Positions 8,658 to 16,489 of a stretch of DNA of 64,000 nt are shown here, in pieces. The stretch comes from SKLM01 sp964542755. Lineage in GTDB: Bacteria; Chloroflexota; Anaerolineae; B4-G1. The stretch covers positions 4,967-68,966 of the forward strand of contig CAZIWL010000007.1 of the NCBI GenBank assembly GCA_964542755.1. The letters run 5' to 3'. Positions within the stretch are counted from its first letter, which is position 1. Each line of letters begins with the position of its first letter. The position numbers and the translations under genes are program-made. The notes beneath the pieces are model-generated. The model saw only the letters and a program-made list of their open reading frames with translations, had not been told where the DNA came from and made no database searches.

Positions 8658-9845
8658 CTAAGCTCCTACCCAGGCTTGCTGCGCCGCCGCCAGGCCCGCC
8701 CCCACATCAAACCCGTAGCCCACGTCCGCCAGGCCCTGCTCGACGGCGCTGATGGTGGCCATCACGTCGGACTGATTGACTGCCCCCATATGCCCGATGC
8801 GGAAATAGCTTGACTTGATATCCGGGTGGAGGCCGCCGGCGAGGATGACCCCCGCCTCGTTGATGCGTGCAAGCACGGAGCGATCCACGCCAGCGGGGAA
8901 GCAGGGTGCCGTAAGCGTGCGGGCTGCCACCTCAGCGGTTGCCGGGACCTGTGCCATTCCCAGGGCGGCGACAGCTGCCTTCACCGACCTGCTGACCCGT
9001 CGGTGGCGCTCAAATCGGGCGTCCATCCCCTCCTCGAGGATCTGCCCGAGGCTGATGTTAAGGGCCCAGATCAGGTTCACCGGCGGCGTTCCGAAGTAGC
9101 CGGTCTCGCGAGCCTCGTAAGCTTCCATGATCGGCAGCCATTTCGTCCAGTCTGAGTAGTAACTCACCACGGGGGACTTCCGCTCCCAGAAAGCCTTCAT
9201 CGCCCGGGGTCCGGCCATCACCAGCGCAAGCCCGGGCGGAACACCGATCGCCTTCTGCGACGCAGTCAGGGCGAGGTCGACGCCCCAGGCATCTTGACGG
9301 AGCTCCTCACCGGCAACCGAGCAGACGCCGTCGACGACGACGAGCACGTCGTGCTCTCGCCCGATCTCTGCCAGCGCTTTCACGTCGGCTGCGACCGCCG
9401 TCGACGTGTCGACCTGGGTGATCGTCATCAGCTTATAGCCTCGTCCCGAGCTCGCCTCGTGTGCTTCCAGGGCTACCCGAACCTCATCCAGCGGCGGCAC
9501 GTCGCCTATGGCGGGGGCGCGAACGTGGTTGACTTCGGCTCCGTAACGCTGCAGGATCTCGCCGAAGCGATCCCCGAAGACCCCTGTGTTGACCACCAGG
9601 GCTGCATCGCCGGGTTCGATCAAATTCGAAGCGGCCATATCCATGGCGAGTGTGCCGGATCCGGCGACGACGAACGGCTGCGCCTCAGGGGCGAGAAACA
9701 CGTGGCGCAGTCGCTCCAGCGCTGTCCCAAAAACCTCGACAAACTGGGGAGCGACGTGGCTTGTCGTAGGCATACCCATTGCCCTCATCACAGCCGGCGT
9801 AAACTCAATGGGGCCCGGTATCATAAGAAGCTTGCGATCTTTCAT
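8658..9845 (-). CDS. class V aminotransferase, alanine-glyoxylate / serine-pyruvate type
   Basis: This 395-residue protein is a fold-type I PLP enzyme of the AGT/SPT group. It starts with the typical LLMIPGPIEFTP. The phosphate-binding loop is GSGTLAMDMA (62-71), the pyridine-ring aspartate D172 (VVDGVCS) and the Schiff-base lysine K198 (TASQKAIGVPPG). It would transfer an amino group from alanine, serine or aspartate to glyoxylate, giving glycine. The ATG is preceded by a strong GAGGAGGAG. The next gene, 119 bases downstream, is a HOGA-like aldolase, so the pair could make and then detoxify glyoxylate. Aspartate-glyoxylate aminotransferase (BhcA) is in the same family and cannot be excluded. 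Confidence 0.88.
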   Translation of the reverse strand: MKDRKLLMIPGPIEFTPAVMRAMGMPTTSHVAPQFVEVFGTALERLRHVFLAPEAQPFVVAGSGTLAMDMAASNLIEPGDAALVVNTGVFGDRFGEILQRYGAEVNHVRAPAIGDVPPLDEVRVALEAHEASSGRGYKLMTITQVDTSTAVAADVKALAEIGREHDVLVVVDGVCSVAGEELRQDAWGVDLALTASQKAIGVPPGLALVMAGPRAMKAFWERKSPVVSYYSDWTKWLPIMEAYEARETGYFGTPPVNLIWALNISLGQILEEGMDARFERHRRVSRSVKAAVAALGMAQVPATAEVAARTLTAPCFPAGVDRSVLARINEAGVILAGGLHPDIKSSYFRIGHMGAVNQSDVMATISAVEQGLADVGYGFDVGAGLAAAQQAWVGA

Positions 9846-9896
9846 CTGTTCTACTCCTCCTCAGAATGTGGACGGTTAGGGTTATGAGGGTCAGCT

Positions 9897-10481
9897 TCAG
9901 CCGAGCTGTCCCAGTATGCTTAGAAGTTCCCGCACAAAGTTCTCAAATAGACGTAGTCCCATCTGTGCTCCAGACCAAGCCGCAATCAAGCAGAGCGGAA
10001 CGACGCTGAACGCAAGCCCGCCCCAACCAATCAGAACCGCGAGGCGCGCTAACTTTTCGTCACCACACTTCCCTCTGCGAGCCATACCCCGGGCCCGATA
10101 GGCCATGGCCAAGCCCATTACGGCCCCCAGTGGCGGGAAGAAGAACGCGCCGAGCACGCTGACCAGCATGCTTACTGCCGCCGGGTTGCCCCGGAGCCGC
10201 CCCAAGAAGGCGCATAGGCCCGTGACCTGGCTACCACAGCGGTTGCAGTAGAGGGAACCCGCCTCGTTTCCGGCCCCGCACTGATAGCACGTGATCGTCT
10301 TCTTGGGTTCGCCGACAGGCTCGGAATGGTCTAGCGTCGCCTGCGGCGCCGTTGCGCTTTGTCCGCAATACTTGCACCGTGTTCTCCCTGGCTCGACTTC
10401 AAGGAAATCGGGACTGCCGCAACCTGGGCACTTGAAGAAGTCGGCCAGGTACAATCGGTCTTTCTCCCTGTAAGGGGCCAC
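9897..10481 (-). CDS. zinc-ribbon membrane protein of unknown function
   Basis: This 194-residue protein has two zinc-ribbon units. The first is CPGC...CKYC near residues 18-38 and the second CYQC...CNRC near 60-82. They are followed by two hydrophobic segments (about 97-130 and 145-175). It is probably anchored in the inner membrane with both ribbons in the cytoplasm. The first hydrophobic stretch (GAVMGLAMAYRARG) resembles DUF4190-type membrane segments often paired with zinc ribbons. The start is GTG. A promoter-like pair (TTGCTC, 17 bases, TACACT) lies 50-80 bases upstream. No enzymatic motif is visible and the role is unknown. Confidence 0.75.
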   Translation of the reverse strand: MAPYREKDRLYLADFFKCPGCGSPDFLEVEPGRTRCKYCGQSATAPQATLDHSEPVGEPKKTITCYQCGAGNEAGSLYCNRCGSQVTGLCAFLGRLRGNPAAVSMLVSVLGAFFFPPLGAVMGLAMAYRARGMARRGKCGDEKLARLAVLIGWGGLAFSVVPLCLIAAWSGAQMGLRLFENFVRELLSILGQLG

Positions 10482-10533
10482 GCTCCCCTCATCTGTCTCG
10501 GCCGGTCCTTTCGAGATCGCCTCCGGTCACCAT

Positions 10534-10562
10534 AGTGTAGCCCATCCCTCTCGGTAGAGCAA
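10534..10562 (-). promoter_or_regulatory. predicted sigma-70-type promoter for the zinc-ribbon gene
   Basis: On the minus strand TTGCTC (10562-10557) and TACACT (10539-10534) are 17 bases apart. The expected start lies near 10527, giving a leader of about 46 bases before the GTG at 10481. The same -35 hexamer occurs in the divergent promoter 53 bases away. Confidence 0.5.
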
Positions 10563-10614
10563 GTAACACCCGGCAGCCCCCGCCTTCGACTGATCCTATG
10601 GCTCGAGGGTCCTA

Positions 10615-10643
10615 TTGCTCCTGGTCCGGCGCCGTGGTACAAT
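10615..10643 (+). promoter_or_regulatory. predicted sigma-70-type promoter for the YgbA-like gene
   Basis: TTGCTC (10615-10620) and TACAAT (10638-10643) are separated by exactly 17 bases; TG precedes TACAAT by one base, giving an extended -10. Transcription would start near 10650, almost at the first base of the hairpin at 10652. Confidence 0.55.
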
Positions 10644-10651
10644 TTGAAGCA

Positions 10652-10678
10652 GACGCCGGTGGAGAGGCGTCGTTTTTT
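10652..10678 (+). terminator. intrinsic-terminator-like hairpin at the 5' end of the transcript
   Basis: GACGCC (10652-10657) pairs with GGCGTC (10666-10671) across an eight-base loop and is followed by G and six T (10673-10678). Because it starts within a few bases of the expected transcription start, it is either a very early attenuator or a 5' stabilising stem-loop. Confidence 0.6.
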
Positions 10679-10768
10679 GTGCCTGGGACATGACCGAAGA
10701 TTCGGCCCCCGTGCTTCGAGATGGGGTGCCCGACACGTTTGAGGGCTTCGCACAAGCTACAGCGAATT

Positions 10769-11140
10769 ATGGGGAATGGAGGACATCCGCGACTGGCGCG
10801 GGAGCGTAAAACGCTCAGGGCGATGGTCCACATCGCCTGCGAGGGGCGCCACGGGACGCAGGACACCCTCTGCGACACCTGCAATCACCTCTTGCGCTAC
10901 GCCCTGGGACGCCTGGATAAGTGTCCATATCAAGCCTCCAAGCCCACCTGCGCCAACTGCCCCATCCACTGTTACCATCCCGCGATGCGGGAGGAGATCC
11001 GCTCGGTGATGCGGTACGCGGGTCGGTGGATGATGCTTCGCCATCCCTTCCTGGCTCTGGGACACCTGTTTGACGGCCTGCGCAGGGCTCCGCAAGATGG
11101 GCCCCGTCAGGACAGAGAGCCGGGACACGCACCGGACTAG
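10769..11140 (+). CDS. YgbA-family protein (nitrous oxide-stimulated promoter domain)
   Basis: This small cysteine-rich cytoplasmic protein (about 123 residues) matches the pattern of the YgbA/PF11756 family. An N-terminal RLARERKTLRAM segment is followed by a CDTC pair, a CANCPIHCY cluster and the AMREEI..VMRYAGRWMM..HPFLAL segment. Some members belong to nitrosative-stress regulons (NsrR in E. coli), but their biochemical role is unsettled. The cysteines could hold a metal or an iron-sulphur cluster. An in-frame ATG at 10721 would add 16 residues; the later ATG is preferred because family homology begins there, although no strong ribosome binding site is seen for either. The phosphoesterase gene follows by 29 bases in the same direction. 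Confidence 0.8.
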   Translation: MGNGGHPRLARERKTLRAMVHIACEGRHGTQDTLCDTCNHLLRYALGRLDKCPYQASKPTCANCPIHCYHPAMREEIRSVMRYAGRWMMLRHPFLALGHLFDGLRRAPQDGPRQDREPGHAPD

Positions 11141-11169
11141 ACACACGTGAGTAAGGACGACAGAATCAG

Positions 11170-12072
11170 ATGACATCCCTCTTACAGAGGATACCTTTGA
11201 ACCACTTTCCTTCGGAGCAGCTCGTCGCGCTCCGGAACGTGATGCGCACCCGCGCGTACAGCCGCATGACACAAGCCTTCCAAGCTGCCAAGACGGTTCT
11301 GTTCGACGATGATGCGCGCCTGGTCTTCTTTAGCGACCTTCACCGCGGAGACAGCTCACGCGCCGATGCTTTTGCCCAGAATGAGGAGCTTTTTCTTGGG
11401 GCGCTGCGTCACTATCTTGAGCGAGGCTTCAGCTACGTGGAGGTCGGTGACGGTGACGAGCTGTGGCAGAACCGCCGTCTGGGCGATGTCAAGCGGGCCC
11501 ATCGGCGCACGTTCGACCTGCTCCACACCTTCGCCGCGGTTGGGCGGCTCCACTTGGTCTTTGGAAATCACGACATCCAGGGTTTCCAGCGCCGGTGGAT
11601 GAAGAAAGACGGCTTGACGGCGCATGAGGGGCTCGTGCTGAAGCATGCCAGAAATGGTCAGCGCATTTTCGTCGTCCATGGTCATCAAGTGGACTTCAAG
11701 AGCGATGCCCTCTATCGGCTTTCACGCTTGATCATCCGCCACGTCTGGCGGCACGTACAGAACCTGGGGATAACGGGCGTCGCATCGTCAATCGGGGAGT
11801 CCCGGAATCGCGAGACGATACGCCGGCGGGTCTCCGAGTGGATCGAGGCGCGCAAGCAGATGGTCATCTGCGGCCACACCCACACGCCGAAGTGCGCTGG
11901 CCCGGGCGAACCGCCGTACTTCAATACCGGCTCCGGCGTCTTCGACGGGTACATCACGGGGCTCGAGATTCAGGACGGTGAGATAGCCCTGGTGAAGTGG
12001 TTCCGATCGGAATGGGGCCGGGCAGAAAGGTGGCTCCTGGCACCGCCGCGCCCGTTGAGCCTCGCTAGCTGA
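11170..12072 (+). CDS. calcineurin-like metallophosphoesterase
   Basis: This 300-residue protein shows the ordered dimetal phosphoesterase motifs: FFSDLHRGD (about 55-63), GDGDELW (about 93-99), FGNHD (about 133-137), VVHGHQVD (about 171-178) and CGHTHTPK (about 236-243). The arrangement is like that of the UDP-2,3-diacylglucosamine pyrophosphatase and YfcE-like groups, but substrate cannot be assigned. It would be a cytoplasmic or membrane-peripheral hydrolase of phosphomono- or diesters. It lies 29 bases after the YgbA-like gene and probably shares its transcript. The gene converges with the dehydratase gene on the other strand, with 86 bases between the two stop codons. Confidence 0.88.
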   Translation: MTSLLQRIPLNHFPSEQLVALRNVMRTRAYSRMTQAFQAAKTVLFDDDARLVFFSDLHRGDSSRADAFAQNEELFLGALRHYLERGFSYVEVGDGDELWQNRRLGDVKRAHRRTFDLLHTFAAVGRLHLVFGNHDIQGFQRRWMKKDGLTAHEGLVLKHARNGQRIFVVHGHQVDFKSDALYRLSRLIIRHVWRHVQNLGITGVASSIGESRNRETIRRRVSEWIEARKQMVICGHTHTPKCAGPGEPPYFNTGSGVFDGYITGLEIQDGEIALVKWFRSEWGRAERWLLAPPRPLSLAS

Positions 12073-12139
12073 TTCCTGCCCTGACGGGAGGCTCAGCCCG
12101 CCGCTGACGGACCACGGGGGATTGGGGACGCAGCTCGGA

Positions 12140-12157
12140 CCCAGGTGGCTACCCGGG
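12140..12157. terminator. short hairpin between convergent genes
   Basis: CCCAGGT (12140-12146) can pair with ACCCGGG (12151-12157) over a four-base loop, with one wobble pair when read on the minus strand. It begins one base beyond the stop codon of the dehydratase gene. There is no T-tract, so it may be a weak or Rho-assisted end. Confidence 0.35.
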
Positions 12158-12158
12158 C

Positions 12159-13160
12159 TCAAGGCGCGCTTGCCGGATCCGTGTCGGAGTAGCGCTGGGC
12201 TATCTCGAGCAACGTCGGGATGTGTACGTTCCCCCCGCTGAGGACGACGGCGACGTTCTTGCCCAGTTGTTCGGCTCTGCCGGAAAGAACGGCGGCCAGC
12301 GCCACGGCGCCTCCCCCCTCCAGTACCAGATGATGATGCTTCAGGGCGAAGGCCATCGCCTCGGCGATCTCCTCCTCTGTTACTACCATGGTTGCATCGA
12401 CGTACCTCTGGACCATGCAGAACGTGTACCGATTCGAGAGCCCGATACCGCCCGCCAGGGCGTCGGCCAGCGTCGGCTCTTCCTCCATTTCGATCGGTTT
12501 ACCAGCTCTGAGGCTGTGGACCATCACCGGGGCGCGCTCCATCGATACGCCCACCGTCCGGATCGATGGGTCGGCCGCCTTCACTACCAGCGCAATACCC
12601 GAGATCAGTCCGCCGCCCGAGAGGGGGACCAGCACGGTGTCTAGCTCAGGAAGGTCCTCAAGGAGCTCCAGACCGATGGTTCCCTGTCCGGCGATGATCA
12701 GTGGATCGTCGAAGGGCGGGATCATCGTCAGCCCCTGGTCCTCCCGAACGTCGACGGCCCGCCGTTCGGCCTCGTCGTAGCTGTCGCCGTGCAGGACAAC
12801 CTCGGCACCCAGACTTCGGATGCTCTCCACTTTGTTTGATGGGACGCGGGTCGACATACAGACCACGGCCCGGATCCCGAGCTCCTGTGCCACCAGAGCG
12901 ACCGCCCTGCCGTGGTTCCCGCTGGAGACAGTGATGACCCCTCGGGCGCGCTGCTCCTGTTCCAGCCTGCGCAGCTTGTTGGCGGCGCCCCGGATCTTGA
13001 AGGCCCCGGAGCGCTGGACGTTCTCCAACTTCAGGTGGCAACGGACGCCCGTGCGCTCCTCCAGCGCGCTGGAGGGGAAGAGGGGTGTCCGGATGGCGAT
13101 GCTCTGAATCGCACGCCTGGCCTCGTAGACGTCACGTAGCGTCACAGCTGCGTCAGTCAC
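12159..13160 (-). CDS. PLP-dependent serine/threonine dehydratase-family protein
   Basis: This 333-residue fold-type II PLP enzyme has the Schiff-base lysine K55 (SGAFKIRGAANKL), the SSGNHGRA substrate loop and the glycine-rich PLSGGGLISG phosphate loop near 178-187. It ends without an ACT domain, so it is the short catabolic type: threonine ammonia-lyase, serine racemase, 3-hydroxyaspartate dehydratase, or the EutB-like enzymes of ectoine gene sets. The reaction would be loss of water and ammonia from a hydroxy-amino acid to give a 2-oxo acid. The GTG start follows GGAGG at six bases. It lies 21 bases after an aminotransferase gene, suggesting co-transcription in amino-acid breakdown. Substrate is not decidable from sequence. 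Confidence 0.85.
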   Translation of the reverse strand: MTDAAVTLRDVYEARRAIQSIAIRTPLFPSSALEERTGVRCHLKLENVQRSGAFKIRGAANKLRRLEQEQRARGVITVSSGNHGRAVALVAQELGIRAVVCMSTRVPSNKVESIRSLGAEVVLHGDSYDEAERRAVDVREDQGLTMIPPFDDPLIIAGQGTIGLELLEDLPELDTVLVPLSGGGLISGIALVVKAADPSIRTVGVSMERAPVMVHSLRAGKPIEMEEEPTLADALAGGIGLSNRYTFCMVQRYVDATMVVTEEEIAEAMAFALKHHHLVLEGGGAVALAAVLSGRAEQLGKNVAVVLSGGNVHIPTLLEIAQRYSDTDPASAP

Positions 13161-13181
13161 CCTGGGCCTCCGCCGGGTTCA

Positions 13182-14309
13182 TCAGACGGCCTGCAACTCG
13201 ATGATCAGATCGTGGATACGATCTAGAGCTGGGCGCAGGTAGTCAGCGGGAAGCCCAAAGCTGATTCGGAGGTGATGGTCGACACCGAAATGGTCCCCTG
13301 CCCCAACCAGGACGCTCTTCTCGCGGATGAGGCGATCCACAAGCTCAGTTGAGTTGATATCCAGGTGATAACGCGGGAAGGCGATGGCCGCTGCCCGGGG
13401 TGGAACCAGACTGAGGGTTCCTTCGTGTTCCTCCAACCAGGCCTCGAAGATCGCAAATCCCCTTCGGATATACCCGCGAACACGCTGAATCAGACGAGGA
13501 CGCACCGAGGGGGAGAGGGCAACGGTCGCGAGCTTGTTGGAAAGCATCGTGGCGCTGATTGTCGCGTACTCGTGACGTCTCCAGATGGCGTCCCGTGTCT
13601 CCTCCGGAGCAACGACCCAGCCGATGCGCAGTCCAGGCAGCCCGTAAGCCTTGCTCAGGCTGTTCATCGCCAGGACTCTGTCGTAGCGTCCCCAGAAAGT
13701 CGGCGTCTGTTCATCCGTCAGCCGTTCCGCTCCGCTGTAGACCTCGTCGGCCAGGATCCAGGCCCCCACCCGATCCGCAGCCTCCGCAATGCCGTCCATC
13801 TCGTCCTCTGAGAGGATGGCCCCCGTGGGGTTGTTCGGATTGCAGACCGCGATCAACTTGGTCTCCTCCGTCACCCTGTCGTTTAACTCGTCCAGATCCG
13901 GGGCCCATCCTTGCTCCTCTCGTAGGTGGAACGGCTTCACCCTGTACCCGCGATTGTGGCCGATGCCCCAGATCTGCAGATAGTTGGGAAGCATCACCAC
14001 GATCTCATCGCCTCTGTCGAGCATGGTCTCGACGGTGATGTAGTTAGCCTCGGCGCAGCCAACCGTCACGAGCACGTTGTCTGGACCAGCCCCCGGGTAG
14101 AGGGCGGCAATCCGCTCCCGCAGTTCCGGGGTGCCCTCCACGTGGGGGTAGTTGAGCTCTGTCGCCATCAGATCATCAAGGTCCGAACCGTCGCTCAACA
14201 ACTCTTGCAGCGTCAGAGGATGGGCGCCGCTTTCGGAGAGATTGAACTCGACAGCCTGTTCCCAGTCTGACATGATGCGCTCAAGCTCGAAGGGGTGAAA
14301 CTCGGTCAT
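13182..14309 (-). CDS. class I/II aminotransferase
   Basis: This 375-residue fold-type I PLP enzyme carries NPNNPTG (157-163), ADEVY (187-191) with the pyridine aspartate at 188, and NSLSKAYGLPGLRIGW with Schiff-base lysine K220. A late RISFG segment supplies the carboxylate-binding arginine. The ATG is preceded by GAGGAG at five bases. It is sandwiched between an EamA transporter gene upstream (34 bases) and a dehydratase gene downstream (21 bases), a set that suggests uptake or export and breakdown of an amino acid. The specific amino donor is unknown; this subgroup includes aspartate-like aminotransferases and some capreomycidine synthase-like enzymes. Confidence 0.87.
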   Translation of the reverse strand: MTEFHPFELERIMSDWEQAVEFNLSESGAHPLTLQELLSDGSDLDDLMATELNYPHVEGTPELRERIAALYPGAGPDNVLVTVGCAEANYITVETMLDRGDEIVVMLPNYLQIWGIGHNRGYRVKPFHLREEQGWAPDLDELNDRVTEETKLIAVCNPNNPTGAILSEDEMDGIAEAADRVGAWILADEVYSGAERLTDEQTPTFWGRYDRVLAMNSLSKAYGLPGLRIGWVVAPEETRDAIWRRHEYATISATMLSNKLATVALSPSVRPRLIQRVRGYIRRGFAIFEAWLEEHEGTLSLVPPRAAAIAFPRYHLDINSTELVDRLIREKSVLVGAGDHFGVDHHLRISFGLPADYLRPALDRIHDLIIELQAV

Positions 14310-14343
14310 GATATCTCCTCGTCTCGCCTCGCGCTACGCGGTG

Positions 14344-15252
14344 TCACGTGGTGAAGATCACGGCGGCACCGATCAGGGCCACAACGGTCCCAAAGATGGA
14401 ACGGGCCGTGATTGCCTCGTCAAAGATCCAGTGGTCGAAGGGGATGAGAATGATGGGGCTCAGAGCCATCAGCGTCGAGGCGATGCCCACAGGGGCGGAT
14501 CGAACAGCGATCAAAGACAGCCAGACACCGATGAAAGGTCCGATGAACGCCCCGCCGACCAGCCAAATCCGGGTACGGGGGTCGTGCAACGCCTGCAACG
14601 TTGGTGCGATCTGGCCGCGAAGCAAGGCCATGAGCCATAGGATCGTGGCTGCCACGATCATCCTGATGACTGTGGCCGAGAGGGCGGGAAAGTCGCCCAC
14701 CATGCCGCGCTTGGCCGCAACCAGTCCCAGGGCTTGACCCGTGGCGCCGGTTATGCCCAGGAGCACCCCCAGGGTTCTTTTCCGTGCGTCCTCCGCTTCC
14801 TTGATGTTGTCCTCGGACCGCGAGTCCGGCTGGCGTTCCGACACGACCCAGGCGATGCCCGCCACCGTGATTAGAATGGCGGCGATCTCTAAGGGCAGCA
14901 GCATCTCTCCCAGCAGAGCCCAAGCTGCCACCGTACTGATGACCGGCACCAGCGTCATCAGCATCATGGACTTCCGCGGCCCAATCAACAGAAATGCGTG
15001 AAAGAGAGACCCATCGCCCACGATGAGGCCGATGGTGCCCGAGACGCCCAGCCAACCCCAGCGATACAGCTCGGCTTCGATGGGCCACACGGTGCCGCGG
15101 ACCAACAGATGAGTCAGCGAGAGAAAGATGACGGCGAAAATGAGTCGGACCCGATTGACGACCCGAGAACCGACGCGTCGGCCAGCGAACGTGAACTGAA
15201 TCGAGTTAAGCGACCAACAGAAAGAGGTCGCCAGAGCGGCAAGTTCTCCCAC
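14344..15252 (-). CDS. EamA/DMT-family transporter
   Basis: This inner-membrane transporter has about 302 residues and ten predicted hydrophobic helices in two EamA repeats. The first repeat is about 1-140 and the second, after a charged loop (RQPDSRSEDNIKEAEDARKR), is about 165-300. Members export amino acids or metabolites, or take up small organic compounds. The start chosen is the GTG at 15252 because AGAGGAG lies six bases upstream and family homology (GELAALATSFCWSLNS) begins there. An earlier ATG would run into the gene upstream. It lies 34 bases upstream of the aminotransferase gene and may move that pathway's substrate or product. Confidence 0.85.
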   Translation of the reverse strand: MGELAALATSFCWSLNSIQFTFAGRRVGSRVVNRVRLIFAVIFLSLTHLLVRGTVWPIEAELYRWGWLGVSGTIGLIVGDGSLFHAFLLIGPRKSMMLMTLVPVISTVAAWALLGEMLLPLEIAAILITVAGIAWVVSERQPDSRSEDNIKEAEDARKRTLGVLLGITGATGQALGLVAAKRGMVGDFPALSATVIRMIVAATILWLMALLRGQIAPTLQALHDPRTRIWLVGGAFIGPFIGVWLSLIAVRSAPVGIASTLMALSPIILIPFDHWIFDEAITARSIFGTVVALIGAAVIFTT

Positions 15253-15325
15253 TACGTGCTCCTCTTGAACGCGAAAGTTGTCGGCGACTGCCCTTCTCCA
15301 AAGAGGCTGCGTACGACGGGACTGC

Positions 15326-16009
15326 TCAGAAGCCTCTCTGCTGCCCCTGCCAGGGAGGAGGGGCGTCCTCCCCAAACTCCTCAACGCTGGGCCCGTTCAA
15401 CGTCTGCAGCCGCCAGGTGCCGTAGAGATAGCTTGCGACCAGCAGCACAATGGTCGCTGGCCACCCCAGTACGACCGTGACGACGCCGAGGGATGCTGCC
15501 CCCGCCCTCTGGAATAGCGCCCACTGTATGGCCAGGCGGAGGCTGAAGAAGACCCCCCACGCCGATGTCACCTCGCTGTAGGCTGGACGTACCTTCGGGT
15601 GCCAGTACCACGCCAGCGGCCACCCCCGGGCTAGATGGCTGCTCAATGCCACCAGGGGCCGCCCTATCAGCACACTGATCAAGCAAATCAGGGCCGTCAG
15701 TCCGCCGTTGACCAGATTGGGAAGAAAGTACCCCTCCGCTCGGTCGCTCCCCAGGGCGGACAAGAGGGCCAGCGCCGTCGCGGCCAACCCCCCGGCGGCG
15801 TAGCCCCAGGGTTCCCCCCGAACGAGACGCACGAGACCCAGCGCGACGGCAACGCCCATCGCACCCCAGCTCGCCGCCGTGAAGCCGAGCACGGCGTTCA
15901 GGACGAGGAAGATAGTGGGGGGAAGAATAGCGTCGATCACGCGGCTGCGACCCGCCACGACCGCGCGGAACTCCTCTAGCACTTCCTGAAGCCTACTATC
16001 TTGTGCCAA
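15326..16009 (-). CDS. DUF3159-family integral membrane protein
   Basis: This 227-residue protein has about six hydrophobic segments and matches the DUF3159 pattern. It opens with FRAVVAGRSRVIDAILPP, then has the GRPL loop (SVLIGRPLVAL), the WYWHP segment, and the late SEVTSAW..FFSLRLAIQWALF helix. The family is widespread in Actinobacteria and Chloroflexota and has no established function; it is often called an intracellular-septation-like protein. The start is TTG preceded by GGAG at eight bases. A possible promoter (TTTGCC, 17 bases, TATACT) lies at 16058-16086 on the minus strand. It is followed by the EamA transporter gene after 73 bases. Confidence 0.78.
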   Translation of the reverse strand: MAQDSRLQEVLEEFRAVVAGRSRVIDAILPPTIFLVLNAVLGFTAASWGAMGVAVALGLVRLVRGEPWGYAAGGLAATALALLSALGSDRAEGYFLPNLVNGGLTALICLISVLIGRPLVALSSHLARGWPLAWYWHPKVRPAYSEVTSAWGVFFSLRLAIQWALFQRAGAASLGVVTVVLGWPATIVLLVASYLYGTWRLQTLNGPSVEEFGEDAPPPWQGQQRGF

Positions 16010-16321
16010 CAGTCTATCTCCAAGTTAATGCCCGGCGTCTCGTCCAGTCCAGGGTAGAGTATAGCACGCCCGGACCCGCTGGCAAACCGGTTCGAGTGGA
16101 GGTGTCGGCCTGATGCGGGTCCACAAGGTGAGATCGCCACTGGCCCATCTGGGCAGTCCTACGGCTTCTCGGCCTGCGTGCGCTGTCCCAAAGAGAGAAT
16201 GCCCGCCATGGTCCGACCGTGTTTCCTTCCCGCGGATGGCGCATACAGTGCTATGAGTCCTTGCTTGGCGACCACAGCGCCACTGCATATGGAACTCTTA
16301 TCCTTGTTGTCCAAAACAGCC
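16010..16321. other. divergent intergenic region
   Basis: This lies between the DUF3159 gene (minus) and the prolyl isomerase gene (plus). On the minus strand TTTGCC and TATACT with a 17-base spacer (16086-16058) make a plausible promoter for the DUF3159 gene. The rest, about 16090-16320, shows no supportable coding frame. Confidence 0.4.
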
Positions 16322-16350
16322 TTGACAAGCATAACGGCTCACGCTATAGT
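16322..16350 (+). promoter_or_regulatory. near-consensus sigma-70 promoter upstream of the slyD-like gene
   Basis: A perfect TTGACA (16322-16327) and a TATAGT (16345-16350) are separated by exactly 17 bases. The expected start is the A near 16357. This would drive the prolyl isomerase gene, but an intrinsic terminator intervenes at 16387-16424. Confidence 0.75.
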
Positions 16351-16386
16351 CCAGGCATTGCCTAGGTAAGGTGCATGAAGATCTAG

Positions 16387-16424
16387 CGCCCAGTGTCTGA
16401 TCTAGTCTGGGCGTTTTTGTTTTT
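16387..16424 (+). terminator. intrinsic terminator in the leader of the slyD-like gene
   Basis: CGCCCAG (16387-16393) pairs with CTGGGCG (16407-16413) over a 13-base loop and is followed by TTTTTGTTTTT (16414-16424). It lies about 30 bases after the predicted start of transcription and about 65 bases before the GTG of the next gene. It would yield a transcript of roughly 65 bases unless read through. A 9-codon frame starts at GTG 16371 and stops at 16400, overlapping the first stem arm; this is suggestive only. Confidence 0.7.
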
Positions 16425-16489
16425 CTGCTCAGGGTCTCTTGAGGGAGGCTATCGGATGACTCACAGGCCATTACGGCAAAAGGATACCA

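Noticed and set aside
16014..16288. Two minus-strand open frames upstream of the DUF3159 gene
   Set aside because: They have no ribosome binding site or family likeness, overlap each other in different frames, and cover a region with promoter-like sequence.
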